Assembly (NCBI GenBank): GCA_009920875.1
Contig: RFZE01000103.1
Span: forward strand, 1 to 5,281
Origin: Alphaproteobacteria bacterium
GTDB lineage: Bacteria; Pseudomonadota; Alphaproteobacteria; RS24
Direction of reading: 5' to 3'
DNA: 5,281 bases
The notes under the pieces were generated by a model that worked only from the letters and a program-made list of their open reading frames with translations, did not search any database and had not been told where the DNA came from. Shown here one piece after another: positions 1-5,281 of the stretch. Made by a program: the position numbers and the translations under genes. Position 1 is the first letter of the stretch, and every line of letters starts with the position of its first letter.

Positions 1-330
1 CGTGCCGGTCATCACCGGCAAGTGACGAAAGCGGCGCTCGGTCATGATTTCCATAGCTTGTTCAACCGATGTGGTCGGTAAAATGCTTTGCGGGCGGTCG
101 GTCATATGCTGGCCCACAGCATCGTCCAAAATATGCGTGCCATTGCGGGCCAAAGCGCGCATCACGTCGCGCTCAGTGAAAATGCCCGAGCAATCTTCGC
201 CCTGCCCCGTCACCACCAGCGCGCCGATTTGCCGTTTATCCATAATGCGCACCGCCTCAGCCACCTGATGTGTCGCATCAATGGCCACAACCTCGGCACC
301 TTTATTTTTCAAAATGGCTTGTATTGTCAT
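1..330 (-). CDS. CBS domain-containing protein, N-terminal part (runs off left edge)
   Basis: Reading leftward from the ATG at 330-328, an open frame of 110 codons continues to the window edge without a stop. The protein opens MTIQAILKNKGAEVV and holds one complete CBS domain (about residues 12-65, with the typical IGALVV strand and GIFTERDVMRAL motif). A second begins at about residue 75 (HMTDRP, then RRFRHLPVM). Small two-CBS proteins of about 140 residues with this exact start are common in alphaproteobacteria, so roughly 30 residues are probably missing. CBS pairs generally bind adenine nucleotides and act as energy or redox sensors; the partner is not visible here. A good ribosome site, AAAGGA (343-338), lies 7 nt before the ATG. 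The gene lies 70 nt downstream of the rhomboid gene on the same strand. A weak promoter-like pair (TTGCAA at 379-374, CATGCT at 356-351, 17-nt spacer) might serve it. Confidence 0.9.
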   Translation of the reverse strand, partial: MTIQAILKNKGAEVVAIDATHQVAEAVRIMDKRQIGALVVTGQGEDCSGIFTERDVMRALARNGTHILDDAVGQHMTDRPQSILPTTSVEQAMEIMTERRFRHLPVMTGT

Positions 331-400
331 TGGCCTATCCTTTCGCCCTTAGCATGCGGCAGGATGACGCAGTTTGCAAGTCATCGAGTTGAAATGGCTG

Positions 401-1183
401 TTATTTGCGGTTTTTCCATTCGCCATAATCGACATGGCCGGGCCCGCCTGAGGCCGAAAGCGGCGGCTTTTCAAGCAGACCGATAAGCAAAAGACCGGCC
501 AGAAAGCCGCCCAAATGGGCCACCCAAGCGATGTTGACCGCCGCCCCGCCCGGGTCCGCCATGCCATAGGGGCCAAGCAGACCGAAAACCAGATTCATTA
601 TCAGCCAAATGGCAATGAACAGCATTACCGGTCGGCGGCGCGGCACTTCGCTCAAGCGCAGCAAGCGTCGCCCCGGCTGTTGCGCATTGGGATCAAGCCA
701 GCGCACATCGGAAAAGGCAAAACGCGAGGCCGCCCCCATCAAACCGGCGACACCGCCCGATGCGCCGATAATGGGAATGAGATAGCCGCTCACATCAGAG
801 ACAAAAATCTGTCCGAAGCCGCCAAACATCACGCAGACCATAAACAGAAAGATGAATTTGCGCGGGCCCAGCCGTTTGGCCACCGGCGCCCCGAAAGCGA
901 GCAGCCAGACACTGTTCAAAATCACATGCGTCCAACTGCCATGCAGCAATGAATGGCTGAACAGATTGACTACGCCCTGCACCCAGCCACCCGGCAAACC
1001 GCCCAAACCTTCGGCAAAAAATCGCGCCGGAAAAAGCCCCAGCGCGACAATCAATTCGACGCGCATGGCGCTCCCGCCAAACTCGGATAAAAGATGAAAG
1101 CCGAGTAAGACAGCCAGCAAAATCAACACGACCGGCGGGGCGCGCAATATGGGCTGCTTTTCGCTCTGTTCTTCTTTCTCCAC
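401..1183 (-). CDS. Rhomboid family intramembrane serine protease
   Basis: This 260-residue polytopic membrane protein cleaves transmembrane substrates within the bilayer if active. All rhomboid hallmarks are visible. There is a hydrophobic first helix (about 17-34). The HSLLHGSWTHVILN segment (77-90) matches the GlpG His/His/Asn motif, with H86 and N90 at the oxyanion positions. The GASG motif (140-143) carries nucleophile S142. The catalytic His sits in AHLGGFLAG (H223) in the last core helix. A basic, Arg-rich loop of about 25 residues (about 160-184) separates the serine helix from the next helix, and the tail after residue 238 is short and polar. The start is a GTG placed immediately after the TAG of the upstream isomerase gene, with no spacer, which suggests translational coupling. 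An AAGG sits inside the upstream gene about 11 nt before it. The next in-frame Met is residue 40, which would lose the first helix. The substrate is unknown. Confidence 0.95.
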   Translation of the reverse strand: MEKEEQSEKQPILRAPPVVLILLAVLLGFHLLSEFGGSAMRVELIVALGLFPARFFAEGLGGLPGGWVQGVVNLFSHSLLHGSWTHVILNSVWLLAFGAPVAKRLGPRKFIFLFMVCVMFGGFGQIFVSDVSGYLIPIIGASGGVAGLMGAASRFAFSDVRWLDPNAQQPGRRLLRLSEVPRRRPVMLFIAIWLIMNLVFGLLGPYGMADPGGAAVNIAWVAHLGGFLAGLLLIGLLEKPPLSASGGPGHVDYGEWKNRK

Positions 1184-1789
1184 CTAGCTCGCCGCCTTCA
1201 GCGCCGCTTCGACCAGCTCAAAACGGTCATTGCCGAAATACATATCGGTTTCATTGACAAACATGGTCGGCGAGCCGAAACCGCCGCGTTCGATAAGCTC
1301 TTGCGTGTTGTCGCGCAATCGCGCTTTCACCGCATCGGTTTGCATCGCGTCCAATACGGCCGCACCATCCATGCCCACTTCAGCGCATAGGGCGGCAATC
1401 TCTTCCGGCTGGCTGATGTCTCTCAAGTCGCCCCAATAGGCCTGAAACGCCGCTTTGGAAAAAGCCACCAACTTGCCTTCATCTTGCGCCAAAAGTGCAA
1501 CCCGCATAATGCCCGCAGCAGGCAGCGGAAACACCGGTGGCTGGCCTATCTCAACATTGCAAAACCTGGCCCAATCGCGCAAATCTTTAACGTAATAACG
1601 CCCCTTTACCGGATGCGGATTGGAGCGCGCCTCATAGACGGTTTCATTGACCGCGTTAAACACGCCGCCGACCAATATCGGCTTGAAATCAATTTCGACA
1701 CCGCAGCGTTCAGCCACGGCTTCGACCCGCGAAAAAGCGAGATAGGTCCAGGGCGACGAAATATCGAAGAAAAATTCGAATTTGGCCAT
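1184..1789 (-). CDS. 2-hydroxychromene-2-carboxylate isomerase-like protein (kappa-GST / DsbA fold)
   Basis: The protein has 201 residues, the usual length for the HCCA isomerase family. It opens with a thioredoxin-type strand and the active-site segment FFFDISSPWTYLA (7-18), where Ser (S12 by alignment with SPxSYLA) activates glutathione in characterised members. Further family marks are FKPILVGGVFNAVN (35-48), an RDWARF...FPLP stretch, the cis-proline loop GGFGSPTMFV (169-178) and FGNDRFELVE near the end. Characterised relatives isomerise 2-hydroxychromene-2-carboxylate in naphthalene degradation. Most genomic members have no known substrate, so an aromatic-degradation role here is only inference. 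No other aromatic-pathway enzymes are in the window. The ATG follows the TAA of the GMC gene directly, and the TAG stop touches the rhomboid GTG, so it sits mid-operon. The annotation 'DsbA family oxidoreductase' would be a looser name for the same fold. There is no CxxC. Confidence 0.93.
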   Translation of the reverse strand: MAKFEFFFDISSPWTYLAFSRVEAVAERCGVEIDFKPILVGGVFNAVNETVYEARSNPHPVKGRYYVKDLRDWARFCNVEIGQPPVFPLPAAGIMRVALLAQDEGKLVAFSKAAFQAYWGDLRDISQPEEIAALCAEVGMDGAAVLDAMQTDAVKARLRDNTQELIERGGFGSPTMFVNETDMYFGNDRFELVEAALKAAS

Positions 1790-3370
1790 TTATGCGCTCA
1801 CTTGCTGCGCCGGCAGAAAGCTCCGCCCACGAATATGGTCGGAGATTTTCTCAGCCATCATAATGGTCGGCGCATTTGTGTTGCCGCTGATCAGCGTGGG
1901 CATGAGCGAGGCATCGACCACGCGCAGGCCTTCAACCCCGTGCACTTGGCCGTGCTCATTGGTCACCGCCATGTCATCGCTGCCCATTTTGCAGGTGCCG
2001 ACAGGGTGATAAAGCGTTTCGCCCGTGGCGCGTATCCAGGCATCAAGCTCGCCATCATTATCGACATTTACGTCAGATGACGGCTTCATCTGCTCGCCGC
2101 GATAAGGGTCAAAGGCTTTTTGCAAGAAAATATCGCGCGTCTTGCGGAAGCCGTTGCGAATATCGACAACATCTTGCTCAGCCGACAAATAATTCGGGTA
2201 AATCGCCGGCGGGTCATCAGGGCTCGCCGTTTTTAACGTCAAATGGCCGCGACTTTCAGGGCGGCAGCCATAAACGATTGACGAAAAGCCGTGCGCGGTC
2301 GGAATGTCTGCGCGCCCATGCACATCCGGCACGGCAACCGAGACATAGTGAATTTGCATATCGCACACCGCTTTATCGTTACTCGACTTAAAAAACGCCC
2401 CTGCCGCTGTCGGTGGAAAAGAAGCATCGCCCTTGCCGAAGAACAAATATTGCATACCGGCCAATTGCGTGCGCCACCACAAGGCAGAACGATGCAAGGT
2501 GACCGGTTGGGTGCATGCAAACTGGCTGACCACACCAAGATGGTCCTGTAGATTCCGCCCGACACCGGCCAGCTCATGCACCACTTCCAACCCATGCGGC
2601 TTGATTTCACCGGCTGGACCGACACCGCTGCGCAGAAGAATTTGCGGCGAATTGATTGCCCCGGCTGACAAGATAACCTCCCGATTGGCGCGCACGGTGA
2701 AACTTTTGCCTTTTTTGCTAAACCGCACACCAACGGCTTTTTTTCCTTCAAACTCGACGCGGTCGACCGTCACATCGGTTTCCGTATGCAGATTTTTGCG
2801 CGTCAGAGCCGGATGCAGATAACCGCGCGCGGCGCTGCATCGCTTGGAGCCGCGAATTGTATGCTCATAGCGCGACACGCCCTCTTGGCTTTTGCCGTTG
2901 AAGTCTTTGGTGAAGGGGATACCTGCTTGCTGACCGGCCTCGACAAAAACGTCGAGCAATTCATCATTTTCGCGATTGGATTTTTGCACGCTGAGCGGGC
3001 CACCCGTGCCGTGATAATCTTCATCGCCATCGCCGGAAAAATCTTCCGCCCGCTTGAAATAGGGCAACACGCTCTCATAAGACCAGCCCTGATTACCAAG
3101 CTGGCTCCAATGGTCATAGTCATAAGCATTGCCGCGAATATAAACCATTGCATTAATCGACGATGAGCCGCCCCAGCCGCGCCCACGCGGCCAATACATT
3201 TGCCGCCCGCCGAGATTGGGTTCGGCTTCGGTCTCAAAACCGTAATTCTGATCATTGCGCTCGGGCACTAATTGCGAATATCCGGCCGGCATATGAATAA
3301 ACAGGTTTTTGTCTTTGCCACCGGCTTCCAGAAGCATGACCGAATTGTTTTCATCTTCCCAATGAGGCAA
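1790..3370 (-). CDS. GMC family FAD oxidoreductase (choline/alcohol dehydrogenase-like), N-terminus missing
   Basis: Homology to GMC flavoenzymes is clear from EDENNSVMLLEAGG (nt 3358 downward) to the stop. Visible marks, numbered from a TTG at 3370, are the first GMC signature around PRGRGWGGSSSINAMVYIRG (61-80), the second at SAGAINSPQILLRSGVGP (235-252), NLQDHLG (273-279), catalytic His455 in YHPVGTCKMG, and GNTNAPTIMMAEK (496-508) with the second active-site residue (Asn). These enzymes oxidise alcohols such as choline, passing electrons to a carrier or to O2; the substrate here cannot be told. The usual first ~20-25 residues, carrying the FAD-binding GxGxxG, are absent. Upstream sequence is instead an out-of-frame carbonic anhydrase gene. 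The only start is a TTG lying inside that gene, giving a non-native MPHW, so it is probably not a real start. As written the product should not bind FAD. The downstream isomerase ATG abuts the TAA. Confidence 0.9.
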   Translation of the reverse strand: MPHWEDENNSVMLLEAGGKDKNLFIHMPAGYSQLVPERNDQNYGFETEAEPNLGGRQMYWPRGRGWGGSSSINAMVYIRGNAYDYDHWSQLGNQGWSYESVLPYFKRAEDFSGDGDEDYHGTGGPLSVQKSNRENDELLDVFVEAGQQAGIPFTKDFNGKSQEGVSRYEHTIRGSKRCSAARGYLHPALTRKNLHTETDVTVDRVEFEGKKAVGVRFSKKGKSFTVRANREVILSAGAINSPQILLRSGVGPAGEIKPHGLEVVHELAGVGRNLQDHLGVVSQFACTQPVTLHRSALWWRTQLAGMQYLFFGKGDASFPPTAAGAFFKSSNDKAVCDMQIHYVSVAVPDVHGRADIPTAHGFSSIVYGCRPESRGHLTLKTASPDDPPAIYPNYLSAEQDVVDIRNGFRKTRDIFLQKAFDPYRGEQMKPSSDVNVDNDGELDAWIRATGETLYHPVGTCKMGSDDMAVTNEHGQVHGVEGLRVVDASLMPTLISGNTNAPTIMMAEKISDHIRGRSFLPAQQVSA

Positions 3371-3711
3371 TTTTTGCCGATTTTCGCGCCATTCAATATG
3401 GTTGCACCAATGCCGATAAGCGAATTATCGCCCACCGTGCAGCCATGCAGCATGGCCTGATGGCCGATTGTCACATTTTTGCCAAGCGTCAGCGGAAACC
3501 CGATATCGGTATGCATGACCGAGCCATCTTGCACATTGGAGTTTACGCCAATGGTAATCGGCTCATTATCACCGCGCAGCACGGCACCGAACCAGACACT
3601 GGCATTTTCTTCGAGAATAATCGCACCCATAATTTGCGCATCAGGGGCAACCCAATAATTGCCGCTTTCGGGAAATGTCGGTGTGCGCTCACCCAAAGCG
3701 TAGATGGTCAT
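3268..3711 (-). CDS. Gamma-class carbonic anhydrase-like hexapeptide-repeat protein, C-terminally truncated by a junction
   Basis: Residues 1-118 are a left-handed beta-helix protein of the gamma-carbonic anhydrase / YrdA type. They show VLRGDNEPITIG (44-55), NVQDGSVMHTD (59-69) and VTIGHQAMLHGC (80-91). The three metal-binding histidines are present (H67, H84, H89), as are the Arg46, Asp48 and Gln61 positions typical of the family. The hexapeptide run continues through LIGIGATILNGAKIGKNCLIG. After Gly118 (nt 3358) the family would continue with further hexapeptides and a C-terminal helix to about 170-175 residues. Here the frame enters GMC oxidoreductase DNA out of phase and adds 29 unrelated residues (KMKTIRSCFW...). 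The native part of the gene is therefore 3358-3711. A strong ribosome site GGGAGG (3722-3717) lies 5 nt before the ATG. Family members may hydrate CO2 or act as metal-dependent acyl or CoA-linked proteins; activity of this truncated version is doubtful. Confidence 0.88.
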   Translation of the reverse strand: MTIYALGERTPTFPESGNYWVAPDAQIMGAIILEENASVWFGAVLRGDNEPITIGVNSNVQDGSVMHTDIGFPLTLGKNVTIGHQAMLHGCTVGDNSLIGIGATILNGAKIGKNCLIGKMKTIRSCFWKPVAKTKTCLFICRPDIRN

Positions 3712-3716
3712 GCATG

Positions 3717-3722
3717 CCTCCC
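3717..3722 (-). promoter_or_regulatory. Ribosome binding site of the carbonic anhydrase-like gene
   Basis: GGGAGG on the minus strand lies 5 nt before the ATG at 3711. It is the strongest Shine-Dalgarno match in the window and fixes this start. Confidence 0.7.
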
Positions 3723-3778
3723 ATAGATGCTGTTATCAATCGCTGTTTTCATGGTAAACACAGATTACGAACTGCGAA

Positions 3779-3784
3779 AGAGGA
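3779..3784 (+). promoter_or_regulatory. Ribosome binding site deciding the start of the membrane-anchored protein
   Basis: AGAGGA lies 4 nt before the ATG at 3789. The frame is open back to an ATG at 3675, but that start would lie inside the divergent carbonic anhydrase gene and adds 38 residues with no hydrophobic or family character. The ATG at 3789 is therefore preferred. Confidence 0.65.
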
Positions 3785-3788
3785 AACC

Positions 3789-4538
3789 ATGATAAAGCGC
3801 TTATTGTCGCGGGCCGTGCCGGAAGAAGAGTGGCCGGTATGGGCATTGCCGTCGGTCATTTTTGCCGGCTTCTTGCTCAGCGGTGTTTTGTTTTATCTGT
3901 TTTACTTCGGCCCCGGCATTCGTGACTTGCAGGGCCTGGCCTATGCGCCGACCGATGATGAAGGGCGTGTGCGCTTGGAGATTGGCGGCACATTGTTTTC
4001 CGTGCCGGCGCATTATACGCGCAATGGCCGCACCCGCCGCAGCGGCCAGCTTGACCATGCCAGCCTGCATGTTTTGCTGCCCGAGTTCAGCCCGTGGCGC
4101 GAAGACCGCGCCGAAGCGTTTCTCGATACCGGCATATTGTCGAAATTGCTGACCATTAATATTCGCGCAACGGCCAGCGAAATGCCTGAAGAACGTATCT
4201 TCAATGCCATTTACCGCCCCTATATTAACGGGTCGGGCGAAGTGACCGGTGAGGGACTGCAGAGCTTCGCTTTTCGTTCAGACTCGCCCTATGGCAAAAA
4301 ACAGATTTTCCGCGGGTTGAAAACCGGCAGTGCCGCCGGGCGACAACGTCCGCCCCTATTTATTTGCGATATTGTGAAACATGAAAACCCGACTTGCGAG
4401 AGCCGCTTCAATCTCGGCACCACGGCGCAAGTCAGCTATGTGTTTAAACGTGTGCATTTGGCGCAATGGGAAGCCATTGACCGCGATGTGCGTGAAATGA
4501 TCCGCAATTTCCGTGCCGCAGCGCGGCGACAAAACTGA
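3789..4538 (+). CDS. Uncharacterised membrane-anchored protein, 249 residues
   Basis: I do not recognise this protein family. It opens with a short basic segment (MIKRLLSR), then an acidic-aromatic stretch and a single strong membrane segment (about 17-40, ALPSVIFAGFLLSGVLFYLF). It has no evident signal-peptidase site, so it is likely a type II (N-in) anchor with about 205 residues in the periplasm. The soluble part begins with a beta-rich LEIGGTLFSVPAHY stretch, followed by HASLHVLLPEFSPWRED. It ends in an amphipathic, Arg-rich helix (AIDRDVREMIRNFRAAARR). Two cysteines (in FICDIV and TCESRF) fall about 12 residues apart and might pair in the periplasm. Codon use and GC match the surrounding alphaproteobacterial DNA. 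It is transcribed divergently from the carbonic anhydrase gene, and its TGA is directly followed by the convergent DUF3126 stop. It is clearly coding; its function is unknown. Confidence 0.85.
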   Translation: MIKRLLSRAVPEEEWPVWALPSVIFAGFLLSGVLFYLFYFGPGIRDLQGLAYAPTDDEGRVRLEIGGTLFSVPAHYTRNGRTRRSGQLDHASLHVLLPEFSPWREDRAEAFLDTGILSKLLTINIRATASEMPEERIFNAIYRPYINGSGEVTGEGLQSFAFRSDSPYGKKQIFRGLKTGSAAGRQRPPLFICDIVKHENPTCESRFNLGTTAQVSYVFKRVHLAQWEAIDRDVREMIRNFRAAARRQN

Positions 4539-4751
4539 CTACAGCGTCGGCAGGTCGAACTCCAATATCGCCATATTGAAGGAATAGGAAATATCGCCTT
4601 CATCATCATCGCGGAACATGGTGCCGATAAACTCGTCTTCGAGAAAAACCTCAACCATATCATCCTTGGCACCCCGCTTGAGGGTCAGCATGTCATTTTG
4701 AAATTTCAAGCGCAAATAGGTTTGCACGCGGATTATCTCATCATTATTCAT
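4539..4751 (-). CDS. DUF3126 family small protein
   Basis: This 70-residue acidic protein matches the alphaproteobacterial DUF3126 pattern. It has an N-terminal helix (NNDEIIRVQTYLRLKF), then a small beta unit with DDMVEVFLEDEFIGTMFRDDDEGDISY in place of the family's 'AEVYIGEEFIGVLFEDDEDGD' pattern, and the closing FNMAILEFDL. The function of the family is unknown, and no catalytic residues stand out. There are two possible adjacent starts, GTG at 4754 and ATG at 4751. I chose the ATG because AGAAGGA (4765-4759) sits 7 nt before it and only 4 nt before the GTG. It lies 32 nt downstream of the dehydrogenase fragment on the same strand, so the two probably shared a transcript. Its TAG touches the TGA of the convergent membrane protein gene. 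Confidence 0.88.
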   Translation of the reverse strand: MNNDEIIRVQTYLRLKFQNDMLTLKRGAKDDMVEVFLEDEFIGTMFRDDDEGDISYSFNMAILEFDLPTL

Positions 4752-4758
4752 CACCGAA

Positions 4759-4765
4759 TCCTTCT
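4759..4765 (-). promoter_or_regulatory. Ribosome binding site of the DUF3126 gene
   Basis: AGAAGGA on the minus strand is 7 nt from the ATG at 4751 and 4 nt from the in-frame GTG at 4754. The spacing favours the ATG. Confidence 0.6.
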
Positions 4766-4783
4766 GGACAAATCGCCGCCAGG

Positions 4784-4918
4784 CTAGTGCGCTGTGAAGC
4801 CCCCGTCAACAACCAGTTCCGCGCCATTCATCCACGCAATAAAGCCTATCGTGACAATCCGCTCCAGAAAAGTGCTCGTTTTCCCATACTTTCCCATTTG
4901 CGCGATAATTTTAAGTGC
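4784..4918 (-). CDS. Short-chain dehydrogenase/reductase, C-terminal fragment only
   Basis: The last residues before the TAG at 4786-4784 read WMNGAELVVDGGFTAH, the C-terminal signature of classical SDR enzymes (xxTGxxLxVDGGxxA), which use NAD(P)(H). Upstream residues (MGKYGKTSTFLERIVTIGFIA) loosely recall the GRxGxPEEIA...FLASD segment that normally precedes it. However, the usual PEEIA and LASD residues are not there, so that part is either divergent or already disturbed. Homology ends at about 4916-4919, where DNA turns abruptly GC-rich and codes on the other strand. The frame stays open to 5122, but residues from there are shadows of the lipid kinase gene. The Rossmann GxxxGxG motif and the YxxxK active site, about 200 residues upstream in this family, are missing. 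The fragment lies just upstream of DUF3126 on the same strand. Confidence 0.75.
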   Translation of the reverse strand, partial: ALKIIAQMGKYGKTSTFLERIVTIGFIAWMNGAELVVDGGFTAH

Positions 4919-5272
4919 GCCGAGATGCGCGTCCGGCACGACGGCGGCGAGCACGAGGGGCGGCTCTGCAACGTCGTCGTCGCGAACGGGCAGTTCTTCG
5001 GCGGCGGACTGAAGGTCGCGCCGCGGGCGCTGCCCGACGACGGGCGGCTGGACGTCCAGGCGTGGGGAGGCACGCCGACCGACGTCGTCCGTGCCGCCCG
5101 GCTGCTCAGGGACGGCTCGCACCTCCAGCGCCCCGACGTCCGGGCGTGGTCCAGCGGTAGCGTCACGATCGAGACCGAGACCCCGGTCCGGGTCGAGGCC
5201 GACGGCGAGCCCCTCGGCCGGACGCCCGTCACCTGCACCGCGCTCCGAGGCGCGGTCCGGCTGAAGGTCTGA
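4919..5272 (+). CDS. Diacylglycerol kinase / lipid kinase family protein, C-terminal fragment (high-GC, actinobacterial-looking)
   Basis: From AEMRVRHDGGEHEGR onward the plus strand encodes the C-terminal lobe of a DagK/YegS/LCB5-type lipid kinase. Visible marks are LCNVVVANGQFFGGGLKVAP, then RALPDDGRLDV and, near the end, VEADGEPLGRTPVT. Family members phosphorylate diacylglycerol or related lipids with ATP at the membrane and are about 300 residues long. Only the last ~118 are here; the N-terminal catalytic domain with its nucleotide-binding GGDGT motif is absent. An open frame continues back to an ATG at 4787, but those extra residues are the antisense of the dehydrogenase fragment and are not native. 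Third positions are almost all G or C, as in actinobacteria and unlike the rest of the window. The TGA at 5270-5272 is followed by CGC ATGGAC, possibly the start of a next gene cut by the window end. Confidence 0.82.
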   Translation, partial: AEMRVRHDGGEHEGRLCNVVVANGQFFGGGLKVAPRALPDDGRLDVQAWGGTPTDVVRAARLLRDGSHLQRPDVRAWSSGSVTIETETPVRVEADGEPLGRTPVTCTALRGAVRLKV

Positions 5273-5281
5273 CGCATGGAC

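Larger units (their letters stand above)
3712..3788. promoter_or_regulatory. Divergent intergenic region, probable back-to-back promoters
   Basis: These 77 bases separate the minus-strand carbonic anhydrase gene from the plus-strand membrane protein gene, so promoters for both should lie here. On the minus strand TTTACC (3758-3753) and TAACAG (3735-3730) have a 17-nt spacer and resemble weak -35/-10 elements. The plus strand offers only poor matches (for example TTATCA at 3733-3738 with TAAACA 16 nt on). No clear operator or inverted repeat is visible. The regulatory role comes from gene layout rather than from strong motifs. Confidence 0.4.

Noticed and set aside
331..400. Terminator between the rhomboid and CBS genes
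   Set aside because: No stem-loop with a T-run is visible in these 70 bases on the minus strand. Only a weak promoter-like pair can be made out.
515..1097. Plus-strand open frames of 81-145 codons opposite the rhomboid gene
   Set aside because: They are rich in His, Gln, Arg and Pro with no domain character, and are antisense shadows of a well-supported rhomboid.
3675..3788. Longer start (ATG 3675) for the plus-strand membrane protein
   Set aside because: It would overlap the start of the divergent carbonic anhydrase gene, has no good ribosome site, and puts 38 non-hydrophobic residues before a well-placed ATG with AGAGGA.
4515..4527. Perfect 5-bp inverted repeat GCCGC-AGC-GCGGC near the end of the membrane protein gene, as a terminator
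   Set aside because: It lies within coding sequence, the stem is short and no T-run follows. It is likely a by-product of Arg/Ala codons.
4881..4897. Direct repeat TTCCCAT with a 10-bp period next to the junction, as a possible target-site or phage attachment repeat
   Set aside because: It is only 7 bp and simply encodes the repeated MGK/YGK residues on the minus strand. No partner copy flanks a mobile gene.
4787..4918. Plus-strand N-terminal extension of the lipid kinase frame from the ATG at 4787
   Set aside because: These codons are antisense to the recognisable SDR C-terminus and have no kinase homology. They are open only by chance across the junction.
4919..5281. Genuine horizontal transfer of an actinobacterial lipid kinase gene
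   Set aside because: Both flanking genes are cut at one point, only a gene fragment is present and there is no mobility gene or repeat. A contig chimera is simpler.

Overview
The window looks like a short metagenomic contig from a moderate-GC (roughly 50-60% by eye) alphaproteobacterium. Its last ~365 bases are very GC-rich (about 73-80% in the lines I counted) and look actinobacterial. The alphaproteobacterial assignment rests on a DUF3126-type small protein, a family typical of that class, and on the overall gene content. I cannot place it to family. There is no tRNA, rRNA, CRISPR array or recognisable mobile element.

Layout. Positions 1-330 (minus) hold the N-terminal part of a two-CBS-domain protein that runs off the left edge. 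Positions 401-3370 (minus) hold a tightly packed run, in transcription order: GMC oxidoreductase, 2-hydroxychromene-2-carboxylate isomerase-like protein (kappa-GST/DsbA fold), rhomboid protease. Stop and start codons abut directly at both internal boundaries. Upstream of this run is a gamma-class carbonic anhydrase-like gene (minus, from 3711). A 77-bp divergent intergenic region then separates it from a plus-strand gene for a 249-residue membrane-anchored protein that I do not recognise (3789-4538). That gene converges stop-to-stop with a DUF3126 gene (4539-4751, minus), which is preceded by the C-terminal end of a short-chain dehydrogenase (4784 to about 4918, minus). The right end is the C-terminal part of a diacylglycerol-kinase-like lipid kinase on the plus strand.

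The main result is two discontinuities. Near 3355-3361 the carbonic anhydrase is cut after its residue 118 and joined out of frame to a GMC oxidoreductase lacking its first ~20-25 residues, including the FAD-binding GxGxxG. Near 4916-4919 a minus-strand dehydrogenase is cut and joined to a plus-strand, high-GC lipid kinase fragment. The second join is most simply an assembly chimera. The first could be a misassembly, a collapsed segment or a real deletion. I do not see a convincing new biological system. The most novel intact item is the uncharacterised membrane-anchored protein.
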